Shown one piece after another: positions 1 to 4,702 of a stretch of 5,567 nt of DNA. Source of the DNA: Bacteroidota bacterium (GTDB lineage: Bacteria; Bacteroidota; Ignavibacteria; Ignavibacteriales; Ignavibacteriaceae); contig JAJYIL010000234.1 in NCBI GenBank assembly GCA_021790055.1, positions 1 through 5,567 of the forward strand, read 5' to 3'. The notes beneath the pieces are model-generated. The model had not been told where the DNA came from and searched no databases. It was given only the letters and a program-made list of their open reading frames with translations. Position numbers and translations under genes: made by a program. Every line of letters starts with the position of its first letter. The first letter of the stretch is position 1.

Positions 1-1249
1 GGATATCGAAGAAAGATTTTTTTGCACCATAATAATGATCCATTATTCTTCCTTCGTAATAAGTATTGAAGCCTTCGTCCATCCAGGCTTCCTCAAATTC
101 ATTAGTAGCAAGCATCAGCATAAAGTATTGATGTCCGAATTCGTGGATAACAACATTCTCAATCAACTTAACTCCTTCGGGCAAGCCCCACAAGCTTCCC
201 GCAGTAATAAAAGTCGGATACTCCATTCCCGCCGAGCCCATTCCGCGAATCGGAGGATCCACTATCGTTAGATTTGGATACGGATATTTTCCCAAATACT
301 TATTAAAATATTCAAGCGCATCTTCAACAGATTGAATATGTCTTCCGGCAAGATAATAATGTTCCGGCTGAAGCAGCAATCTTATCTTAACATTATGCCA
401 GACAGCATTAACAACTTTAAAACGAGGTGAGGCAGTCCATACAAAATCAATTACATCCTCTGAATGATAGAACAAAGTTTTTGTACCGTTGCTGTTTTGT
501 ATTTCATTCTGCAGAACACCTGCGGCACCAACTACATAATTTTTCGGAACAGTTATGTGCACGTTGTAAACTCCAAAGTCCGCATAGAACTCCGAGTTTG
601 CATGATACTGATGGCAATTCCACTGACCTTTAACTGCGTAGCGCTCGCCTGCTTTTTCATAAACGCCGATTTTAGGAAACCACTGCCCGACAAGAAAATA
701 ATTATCGCTGAACCCGCTCCGTGCAAATATTTTCGGCAGCTTTGATTCAAACTTTATTTGAAGTGTAATTGTTTGTCCGGGCAGAACCGGCTTAGAAAGC
801 GGTACGCTGATTACAGTCTGATCATCTGCGTTATTATCATCGGGATGAATATATTTTATTTTATCCGTCAAATCCTCGCCGTCTTTCACTTTCATATCAA
901 GAACTTTTTCCCAGCCCCAGTTTAAGTCTGAGCTTTCATCAAACTTATCGCCGCGGAGCTGTCCGCCGGATTCTTTAATGAAAGTAGAGTTTGTATTCTT
1001 AAATGCATTTAAGTAAAGATGAAATTCAAGATTGCTTATTTTATCGCTCGAAGTGTTCTTCCAGTAGAGCGTTTCATCTCCGGTTACAAGTTTCTTAACG
1101 GGGTCAAGCTTAACATTCATATCATAGCTTGCAATCCTATCGCTAAGCGGCTGCGGAAAGATGGCTTGCTGTGCAAGTGAAGAATTTATGAAAGAAAAAA
1201 TTAATAGCGGAGTTAGAAATGCGGAAACTTTTAATTTGGATGATAACAT
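1..1249 (-). CDS. Secreted M1-family zinc metallopeptidase, N-terminal part (runs off left edge)
   Basis: This is a partial gene: 416 codons are visible and the C-terminus lies left of the window. Residues 1-26 form a signal peptide (basic start SSKLK, hydrophobic core FLTPLLIFSF, cleavage after SSLA before QQ), so the product should be exported. An N-terminal beta-domain follows, then the catalytic domain with GMEYP at 341-345 (the counterpart of the aminopeptidase GxMEN exopeptidase motif), the zinc motif HEFGH at 369-373, and the third zinc ligand E392 in WMDEGFN. The spacing is exactly HExxH-x18-E, as in family M1. The catalytic tyrosine of the family would lie beyond the window. The start ATG has an AGGAG sequence about 9 bases upstream. 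A perfect TTGACA lies at 1288-1293 on the minus strand, but no well-spaced -10 was found. The product probably hydrolyses peptides in the periplasm or outside the cell. The family is secure; the substrate is unknown. Confidence 0.93.
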   Translation of the reverse strand, partial: MLSSKLKVSAFLTPLLIFSFINSSLAQQAIFPQPLSDRIASYDMNVKLDPVKKLVTGDETLYWKNTSSDKISNLEFHLYLNAFKNTNSTFIKESGGQLRGDKFDESSDLNWGWEKVLDMKVKDGEDLTDKIKYIHPDDNNADDQTVISVPLSKPVLPGQTITLQIKFESKLPKIFARSGFSDNYFLVGQWFPKIGVYEKAGERYAVKGQWNCHQYHANSEFYADFGVYNVHITVPKNYVVGAAGVLQNEIQNSNGTKTLFYHSEDVIDFVWTASPRFKVVNAVWHNVKIRLLLQPEHYYLAGRHIQSVEDALEYFNKYLGKYPYPNLTIVDPPIRGMGSAGMEYPTFITAGSLWGLPEGVKLIENVVIHEFGHQYFMLMLATNEFEEAWMDEGFNTYYEGRIMDHYYGAKKSFFDI

Positions 1250-1303
1250 TTCAATTCATCTCCTTTTTTTGATGATAATTTATCTTCTGTCAACCTTACC
1301 TAA

Positions 1304-1359
1304 ACTCCATCCCTGGAGTAATGGAATTATGGAGTAATCTCGTGTATTCCATTACTCCA
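1304..1359. repeat. TGGAGTAAT inverted/direct repeat block
   Basis: A 14-bp perfect inverted repeat, TGGAGTAATGGAAT at 1314-1327 and ATTCCATTACTCCA at 1346-1359, encloses a further direct copy of TGGAGTAAT at 1330-1338. A partial inverted copy ACTCCA lies at 1304-1309. The block sits upstream of the peptidase gene, so it could be a regulator site, an RNA hairpin or a dispersed repeat. The sequence does not decide between these. Confidence 0.7.
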
Positions 1360-1545
1360 TTAATCCAATTTTCCAAACGGTTGAATAACATGTATTATTA
1401 GAATTAACCTTCAAACGAATTCTATCTTTAAAAAATGGTGATTCTGCTCGTGTGAATATTAGAAAAATAAAAATTAAAGGCAAAGAAATTTACATAAATT
1501 GTTATGTTTAGAGATGTCCTCTTTATTTATTAACTGAAGTTACGC

Positions 1546-1566
1546 TGTTGTTCGATTGTTGTTCGA
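1546..1566 (+). repeat. Direct repeat TGTTGTTCGA x2
   Basis: TGTTGTTCGA occurs at 1546-1555 and again at 1557-1566, where the second copy runs into the left arm of the first hairpin of the adjacent cluster. It may be a partial duplication of that arm. Confidence 0.6.
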
Positions 1567-1584
1567 CAGTTGCACTGTCGAACA
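1560..1584. repeat. Hairpin 1 of cluster (loop TGC)
   Basis: Arms TGTTCGACAGT (1560-1570) and ACTGTCGAACA (1574-1584) are perfectly complementary over 11 bp around a 3-base centre, TGC. The central sequence AGTTGCACT is shared with hairpin 2 while the outer stem differs. Confidence 0.85.
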
Positions 1585-1585
1585 T

Positions 1586-1609
1586 AACTCTGCAAAGAGT
1601 TGCACTCTT
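1586..1609. repeat. Hairpin 2 of cluster (loop TGC), with overlapping alternative stem
   Basis: AAGAGT (1595-1600) pairs with ACTCTT (1604-1609) around TGC. AACTCT (1586-1591) can instead pair with AGAGTT (1596-1601), so the middle arm has two possible partners. The centre is AGTTGCACT, as in hairpin 1. Confidence 0.7.
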
Positions 1610-1635
1610 AAAACGGTATGAGCACTATTATAATT

Positions 1636-1648
1636 GCAGTACAACTGC
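1636..1648. repeat. Hairpin 3 of cluster (loop ACA)
   Basis: GCAGT (1636-1640) and ACTGC (1644-1648) flank ACA. The centre AGTACAACT is the reverse complement of AGTTGTACT, so this is the same motif in the opposite orientation with one base change. The stem is short and convincing only because of its neighbours. Confidence 0.6.
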
Positions 1649-1658
1649 TTACAGAGTT

Positions 1659-1685
1659 TTGTCTGACAGTACAACTGTCAGACAA
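1659..1685. repeat. Hairpin 4 of cluster (loop ACA)
   Basis: TTGTCTGACAGT (1659-1670) and ACTGTCAGACAA (1674-1685) form a perfect 12-bp stem around ACA. It shares the inner GACAGT/ACTGTC with hairpin 1 but not the outer bases. It is the closest of the four to the 3' end of the XRE gene (44 bp). No U-tract follows, so it is not a standard intrinsic terminator. Confidence 0.85.
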
Positions 1686-1728
1686 CACTATTTATGCGCC
1701 GGCTGATTTAGTCCTTCGTTTATTTACC

Positions 1729-2037
1729 TTAATTATTGAAACCGCCGCTCAGCAATTTTAAAATCAATTCTTTTAATATTTCTTTTTTATCTTCCGTCAG
1801 CAAAGAACAGATACCGCATATATATTTGCTTTTATTCTTCTTAGAAGGTAATATAATTACGGCACCGGTAACATTACAGATTCTATTTATTACTTTCTCC
1901 GACGGCACTACCTTTCCATTTTCCACCTTTGAATAGTATTCTCTGCTGAGATCCAATTGAGCGGCAGCTTCTTTCTTTATCAGCTTATTATCTTTGCGGT
2001 ATTGTCCAAGCAAGCCTCCCCAAATATTCCCTTTCAT
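1729..2037 (-). CDS. Small XRE/HTH_3-family transcriptional regulator
   Basis: This 102-aa cytoplasmic DNA-binding protein carries one helix-turn-helix domain at about residues 7-60. The recognition region includes KKEAAAQLDLSREYYSKVEN followed by GKVVPS, which matches the usual XRE pattern of an 'S-x-x-x-S-x-x-ENGK-x-x-PS' turn. The C-terminal tail (about 70-102) has a CGIC pair and a helix, LTEDKKEILKELILKLL, that could serve in dimerisation. No zinc site is evident beyond the two cysteines. The ATG has AGAGGTGA just upstream. Two near-identical 17-bp palindromes lie 30 and 61 bp upstream of the start, which strongly suggests autoregulation. It stands alone: no toxin, phage or restriction gene is adjacent. 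It could be an orphan antitoxin-like or phage-type repressor. Confidence 0.88.
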   Translation of the reverse strand: MKGNIWGGLLGQYRKDNKLIKKEAAAQLDLSREYYSKVENGKVVPSEKVINRICNVTGAVIILPSKKNKSKYICGICSLLTEDKKEILKELILKLLSGGFNN

Positions 2038-2066
2038 CTCTCACCTCTTCATTTGTTTTGAAAAAT

Positions 2067-2083
2067 GTGAACCAATTGTTCAC
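2067..2083. promoter_or_regulatory. Operator 1 for the XRE regulator (predicted)
   Basis: GTGAACCAATTGTTCAC consists of half-sites GTGAAC and GTTCAC separated by 5 bp, which is typical of a site for a dimeric helix-turn-helix repressor. It lies between the XRE gene and operator 2, close enough to the start to block RNA polymerase. Confidence 0.75.
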
Positions 2084-2097
2084 GTTTTCATTAAAAT

Positions 2098-2114
2098 GTG
2101 AACAACCGGTTCAC
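2098..2114. promoter_or_regulatory. Operator 2 for the XRE regulator (predicted)
   Basis: GTGAACAACCGGTTCAC has the same half-sites and spacing as operator 1. The centre-to-centre distance is 31 bp, about three helical turns, so both sites face the same side of the DNA. Both are preceded by AAAAT. Cooperative binding is a reasonable inference. Confidence 0.75.
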
Positions 2115-2326
2115 GAGATTTTTATTGATTAAAAAAAATATTTTAAGTACGATTAAGCATCGCAAAAAAAATTTTGTTAAGGAATTTTACAGCCGGCTAA
2201 TTTACTTTTTATTGCTGTTTTAGGATGTATGTAAATTAATAAAATTAACAACCAAAGGAAACAATGCGGAAAATATTTTAAGCTGCGGAATTAAATCCGC
2301 TTTAAAATTCTGACGGATTGCTTTTA
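2115..2326. other. Non-coding AT-rich stretch
   Basis: No credible gene is seen. It holds A/T runs (an 8-A run near 2130-2137 and another near 2164), which could bend DNA or drive transcription toward the XRE gene. Its right-hand end (about 2285 onward) shows faint, degenerate resemblance to the 21-bp units of the next region. A minus-strand open frame across 2220-2432 has no ribosome site and no protein-like character. Confidence 0.5.
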
Positions 2327-2830
2327 AAAAAGTATGAGAGCTTAAGCTTTGTCGGCGGGCGATCTTAATGAATGATAAAAAGCTCTTATTAAGATTTCGT
2401 GAGCTGCCCGGAAAATTTCCGGTGCATTGCAAAAAATATTTTAAGCATTAATACTAAGCCGGAATGTTCTATAAAGATGACTGAGAAATTATCGGAGACT
2501 TAGAAAAGCCTATATTTATTTTTTTAGTACTATAAAAAGATTTAAGGCAGCTTTTAATGAAATTTAAAGAGCGACCGGAATAATTATGGAAGCTCTTCCG
2601 GCACTTAGAAAAGCTTTCCGAAGTCCATGAGGGATTTATCAAAGACTTACGGAAGCTTATCGATGAACATGGAAAGCTCTCTTAAGTCCTTGTGAAGCTT
2701 TTCCAGGTACTAAAAAGGCTTTCCCAGGTCTTCAAAAAGCTTTTCCGGGACATAACAAAGCTTTCTTAGGACTTAAGGAAGCTTTCTTAAGGCTTCCGGA
2801 AGCTTATCCGGGAGGTTTTCGAAAGGTAAA
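2327..2830. repeat. Imperfect 21-bp tandem array centred on AAGCTT
   Basis: Rough consensus is GGACTTANGGAAGCTTTCC plus two variable bases. Exact AGCT cores start at 2339, 2381, 2402, 2549, 2591, 2612, 2654, 2675, 2696, 2738, 2759, 2780 and 2801. One-base variants start at 2444 (AGCA), 2507 (AGCC), 2570 (AGCG) and 2717 (GGCT). All share one 21-bp register, and degenerate units fill the gaps. The best-preserved part is about 2591-2809. Units differ widely in sequence, yet no insertion or deletion breaks the register over about 480 bp. The centre GGAAAGCTTTCC is a perfect palindrome, and 21 bp equals two DNA turns or seven codons. One plus-strand frame reads KAFPGLQ-like heptapeptides but is cut by stops. 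There are no unique spacers, so it is not CRISPR. It ends about 130 bp before the 2962 gene. Confidence 0.88.
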
Positions 2831-2946
2831 AAATTGATAAAACAGCTCAGAAATGAACAATTTAGATTAAAAACGAGGTATTTTGAATTAAACCAAAGTA
2901 TTAACCGGGAAGAATCATCAATCACAAATCAAAAAAAGCCGGTGAG

Positions 2947-2955
2947 AGGAGGTGA
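2947..2955 (+). promoter_or_regulatory. Strong Shine-Dalgarno that decides the start of the next gene
   Basis: AGGAGGTGA is a full match to the anti-SD complement. ATG codons follow at 2956 and 2962. The first leaves only 3 bases after AGGAGG, the second 9, so 2962 is preferred. Confidence 0.8.
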
Positions 2956-2961
2956 ATGCTA

Positions 2962-3345
2962 ATGGCATACGTAAAGAAAGGTACTACCGGGGTTGTCGAC
3001 AATTCCAAGAAGAAACTATCTGCAATGATTAAGATAGACGCCGATAAGAAAAAGTTAATAGATTACGGCGAAGAAGGTAACTCGCTTACGGCAGAAGTTA
3101 TGGCAGCAAAGCTTCAGGAATATGAAGCGGCTAAAAAGGAATATGACAGCGCCCTGGATTCATTTACTGAAAAACAAAACCTTCTTGACGCAATTGAGGA
3201 TATGCTTGGCGAATTTAATAAGCGTATACTTAAAAGCGCCGCAGGCAAGTTCAACCAGGAATCCGACGAGTACGAAATGCTCGGCGGGAAGAAGCCTTCC
3301 GATTGGAAGAAGCGCTCCAGCAAAAAGGAGATTCCTGCAAACTAA
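2962..3345 (+). CDS. Uncharacterised small charged helical protein
   Basis: The 127-aa product is lysine- and glutamate-rich and has no signal peptide or membrane segment, so it is probably cytoplasmic. After a polar N-terminus (MAYVKKGTTGVVDNSKKK), residues about 42-92 (from LTAEVMAAKLQEYE to MLGEFNKRI) look like a long amphipathic helix pair or coiled coil. The C-terminal part has SDEYEMLGGKKPSDWKKR followed by a basic tail that could bind nucleic acid. From memory, small proteins with a comparable helix plus a '(E/Q)YE-x-x-GG-x-(K/R)-x-S' C-terminus occur in several bacterial phyla with no known function; this was not checked. An alternative start at 2956 would add two residues. It is flanked upstream by the 21-bp array and downstream by an intrinsic terminator, so it is probably a monocistronic unit. 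No promoter could be firmly placed. No function is assigned. Confidence 0.85.
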   Translation: MAYVKKGTTGVVDNSKKKLSAMIKIDADKKKLIDYGEEGNSLTAEVMAAKLQEYEAAKKEYDSALDSFTEKQNLLDAIEDMLGEFNKRILKSAAGKFNQESDEYEMLGGKKPSDWKKRSSKKEIPAN

Positions 3346-3370
3346 CTGTTGAAGGTGAAGAATAACATAA

Positions 3371-3417
3371 GCACGCGTAATTGTTTTGCATTGGATTCAA
3401 TTACGGGTGCTTTTTTT
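3371..3417 (+). terminator. Rho-independent terminator of the 2962-3345 gene
   Basis: GCACGCGTAATTG (3371-3383) pairs with CAATTACGGGTGC (3398-3410) with a single G/G mismatch, closes a 14-base loop and is followed by seven Ts. It lies 25 bp after the stop codon. Confidence 0.92.
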
Positions 3418-3434
3418 AAGAGCAGAATACATTA

Positions 3435-3447
3435 GGCGCTATGCGCC
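3435..3447. repeat. GC-rich hairpin GGCGC-TAT-GCGCC
   Basis: GGCGC (3435-3439) and GCGCC (3443-3447) flank a 3-base loop, which is conspicuous in this AT-rich background. It lies just after the terminator, with no T-tract. Confidence 0.6.
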
Positions 3448-3471
3448 GCACTTTGTTCTCCGCTTTACTTT

Positions 3472-3569
3472 GTGAAACTCTGCCTGAGGCAGACAGGTTT
3501 GTGCAGGACTTTGAGATACTTTGTGCAGCAAAAACAGCCCGTAAAGTTTCACTACAATTACAAACCTGT
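3472..3569. repeat. Two interleaved inverted repeats (pseudoknot order)
   Basis: GTGAAACT (3472-3479) is complementary to AGTTTCAC (3545-3552), and ACAGGTTTGT (3493-3502) is complementary to ACAAACCTGT (3560-3569). The order A-B-A'-B' would give an H-type pseudoknot if transcribed. A local palindrome, TCTGCCT-G-AGGCAGA (3479-3493), sits between A and B and shares one base with each. No RNA family is recognised. Confidence 0.6.
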
Positions 3570-3636
3570 GTGCCCAAACTTTCTTTAATTAAAGTAGATT
3601 AGTCACTTCGGTATGCAGACATGAAGTCCCTAAACG

Positions 3637-3647
3637 TTGTTATGCAA
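3637..3647 (+). repeat. TTGTTATGCAA motif, copy 1
   Basis: This 11-mer occurs in exact inverted orientation at 4208-4218, and the two copies flank the csp gene with its terminator and leader. A third copy, in the same orientation as this one, lies at 4459-4469. Confidence 0.6.
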
Positions 3648-3731
3648 AGAGGAGAGAAAAGAGATTTGAGGACTTTTGCAGGCTGCATTTTATACAAACT
3701 TACAAGCCTATATTTGGCTTAGTATCCTAAC

Positions 3732-3758
3732 ATTCATAGCGGTTATAATTCTATGAAT
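3732..3758. repeat. 8-bp inverted repeat ATTCATAG/CTATGAAT
   Basis: ATTCATAG (3732-3739) and CTATGAAT (3751-3758) are perfect arms around an 11-base AT-rich loop. It lies just beyond the csp terminator. No role is evident. Confidence 0.5.
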
Positions 3759-3787
3759 AGATTTACGAAGAGAGTTTTGGATGTTAT

Positions 3788-3826
3788 AAAAAAGTCAGCA
3801 TATGTAACCCCCGCACATGCTGACCC
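3788..3826 (-). terminator. Rho-independent terminator of csp
   Basis: Read on the minus strand, GTCAGCATGT pairs with ACATATGCTGAC across a G-rich loop, with a 2-base bulge, and six Ts follow. It lies about 30 bp after the csp stop codon. Confidence 0.9.
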
Positions 3827-3857
3827 AAATTAAAATTTAGAATAACTAAAATAATTT

Positions 3858-4070
3858 TTATCTTACCAGTTTTACATCAGATGCTTGCGGACCTTTTGTA
3901 CCCTGTGTAACCGTATATTCTACTTTATCATTTTCTTCCAATGATTTATTCATGACCTCTGATAAAGAATTGACGTGAACGAATATATCGGTTCCGCTTT
4001 GCTGGTGAATAAATCCGAAACCTTTTGCGCTGTTAAACCATTTAACAGTACCTTGTTTGCGCTCTGCCAT
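3858..4070 (-). CDS. csp: Cold-shock domain protein (CspA family)
   Basis: This 70-aa single cold-shock domain is full length for the family. It binds single-stranded RNA or DNA in the cytoplasm and typically acts as an RNA chaperone that keeps mRNA unstructured. It has W11, RNP1 as KGFGFI (16-21) and RNP2 as DIFVHV (28-33), with the aromatic residues that stack on nucleic acid. The sequence HQQSGTD between the two motifs is slightly unusual. The ATG has AAGGAG 8 bases upstream. The gene is monocistronic with its own terminator. The upstream sequence has inverted and direct repeats that could form an mRNA leader, as known for cold-regulated csp genes, but the transcription start is unknown. 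Which paralogue it is, and whether it is cold-induced, cannot be told from the sequence. Confidence 0.97.
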   Translation of the reverse strand: MAERKQGTVKWFNSAKGFGFIHQQSGTDIFVHVNSLSEVMNKSLEENDKVEYTVTQGTKGPQASDVKLVR

Positions 4071-4112
4071 AACAGATGCTCCTTATAATAATTTATTAAT
4101 TGTTTGTTAATG

Positions 4113-4186
4113 ACAGGGGGTTTGGTGTCTTTTGAATTGGTCTAACGAATTGCGTCTAACTTATACAACAACCCTGTAAACAGGGT
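4113..4186 (-). promoter_or_regulatory. Putative csp leader with competing stems
   Basis: ACCCTGT (4171-4177) and ACAGGGT (4180-4186) form a perfect inverted repeat with a 2-base centre. ACAGGG also occurs at 4113-4118 and is equally able to pair with 4172-4177. On the minus-strand RNA this gives two mutually exclusive stems, 43-116 bases before the csp start. It may be a temperature- or protein-responsive leader, or simply an operator. This is an inference. Confidence 0.4.
4134..4160. repeat. Near-identical direct repeat GAATTG(C)GTCTAAC x2
   Basis: GAATTGGTCTAAC (4134-4146) is followed directly by GAATTGCGTCTAAC (4147-4160). They lie in the csp upstream region and could be tandem regulator sites or part of a recombination site (see findings). 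Confidence 0.65.
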
Positions 4187-4207
4187 ATTAACTCTAAACT
4201 TACTGTC

Positions 4208-4219
4208 TTGCATAACAAA
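4208..4219 (-). repeat. TTGTTATGCAA motif, copy 2 (inverted)
   Basis: TTGCATAACAAA is the exact reverse complement of copy 1 over 11 bases and of copy 3 over 11 bases (TGCATAACAAA / TTTGTTATGCA). Confidence 0.6.
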
Positions 4220-4405
4220 CATAAGCTAATAATAAACGGAAACCAAATTATAATTGTGACTGCCCAGGCTTAATCAATACTTAAGAAGGGACAAATACGC
4301 TAAGTTGTTAGGTGACAAAGAGAATTATGTACGGACTAGTGAAGTTTTTGCGGACAAAAAATAGAAATAACCCTCTAAGGTTCCCCGTACAGACTTTGTG
4401 AACCT

Positions 4406-4434
4406 CTGTGTTACAAAAAGAAATTGTTACACAG
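4406..4434. repeat. Hairpin CTGTGTTAC/GTTACACAG
   Basis: Arms 4406-4414 and 4426-4434 pair over 9 positions with one T/T mismatch, around an 11-base A-rich loop. No T-tract follows on either strand, so a terminator is unlikely. Confidence 0.55.
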
Positions 4435-4458
4435 AAAACAGCAAAGTAAACATGGAGA

Positions 4459-4469
4459 TTTGTTATGCA
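4459..4469 (+). repeat. TTGTTATGCA motif, copy 3
   Basis: TTTGTTATGCA is an 11-bp perfect inverted partner of 4209-4219, with 239 bp between them. It resembles copy 1 in sequence and orientation. Confidence 0.55.
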
Positions 4470-4583
4470 CAAAGAATTGAAAGAAGATTGTCGAATTTAC
4501 TTAGATTACACCTCATGCATAATATTCTAACGTTCTTGGCAGACAATGAAGTGCCGCCTTTGGAAAAGGGAAGGTCATGCTTG

Positions 4584-4595
4584 TAAGCCGGCTTA
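4584..4595. repeat. 12-bp perfect palindrome TAAGCCGGCTTA
   Basis: This uninterrupted palindrome lies about 108 bp upstream of the 4703 gene. It could be an operator. There is no further evidence. Confidence 0.45.
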
Positions 4596-4702
4596 ATCGA
4601 AATGAAGATTTTTTGTTGAGTCGTGTTTAATGCGGCGGACTATACTCTTTACATTAAAAAAAATAATAAACATATTTCTTGCAGTAAATTAGGGTAATTA
4701 AT

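Larger units (their letters stand above)
3418..3787. other. Non-coding, repeat-rich stretch between two terminators
   Basis: No gene is supported here. The stretch lies between the terminators of the 2962 gene and of csp. Besides the elements listed separately, ACTTTGT(G) or a close variant recurs at 3450, 3467, 3508 and 3518, and AAGCC/GGCTT (3704-3708/3716-3720) makes a short hairpin. It looks like decayed or dispersed repeat sequence. Confidence 0.6.
4220..4702. other. Non-coding stretch with scattered short repeats
   Basis: No credible gene is seen. A plus-strand frame at 4398-4586 lacks a ribosome site and has no protein-like character. Beyond the elements listed separately, TGTACGG (4328-4334) and CCGTACA (4385-4391) form a 7-bp inverted repeat, and ACTTTGTG recurs at 4393. 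No tRNA or other known RNA is recognised. Confidence 0.55.

Noticed and set aside
35..745. Three plus-strand open frames (35-271, 427-633, 464-745) and one minus-strand frame (553-750)
   Set aside because: They lie inside the M1 peptidase reading frame, which has a signal peptide and catalytic motifs. They have no ribosome sites and no protein-like pattern.
1288..1293. Sigma-70 promoter of the peptidase based on TTGACA
   Set aside because: No acceptable -10 hexamer is found 16-18 bp downstream, and in Bacteroidota-like hosts the consensus differs. It is therefore only mentioned, not listed.
1560..1685. Rho-independent terminator for the XRE gene
   Set aside because: The hairpins are good but none is followed by a U-tract on the minus strand.
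1736..1936. Plus-strand frame of 66 codons
   Set aside because: It is antisense to the XRE regulator, whose helix-turn-helix motif is clear.
2220..2432. Minus-strand frame of 70 codons (starts MQCTGNF)
   Set aside because: No ribosome site and low-quality composition. It spans the boundary of the 21-bp array and has no heptad pattern of its own.
2327..2830. CRISPR array
   Set aside because: Units are contiguous 21-mers with no unique spacers of constant length, and the repeats are too divergent. No cas gene is present.
2666..2838. Functional gene for a heptapeptide-repeat protein within the array
   Set aside because: The KAFPGL-type frame is open for only 56 codons, has no start codon or ribosome site, and is interrupted by several stops further upstream in the array. 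It may be a relic at most.
3114..3352. Minus-strand frame 3114-3323 and plus-strand frame 3122-3352
   Set aside because: Both are shadows of the 2962-3345 gene, which has a perfect Shine-Dalgarno sequence and a terminator.
3418..3787. tRNA or other known structured RNA
   Set aside because: No cloverleaf, CCA end or T-loop sequence is visible. The inverted repeats do not match a family I recognise.
4398..4586. Plus-strand frame of 62 codons
   Set aside because: No ribosome site. It crosses a hairpin and a TTGTTATGCA repeat and looks like chance translation of repeat sequence.
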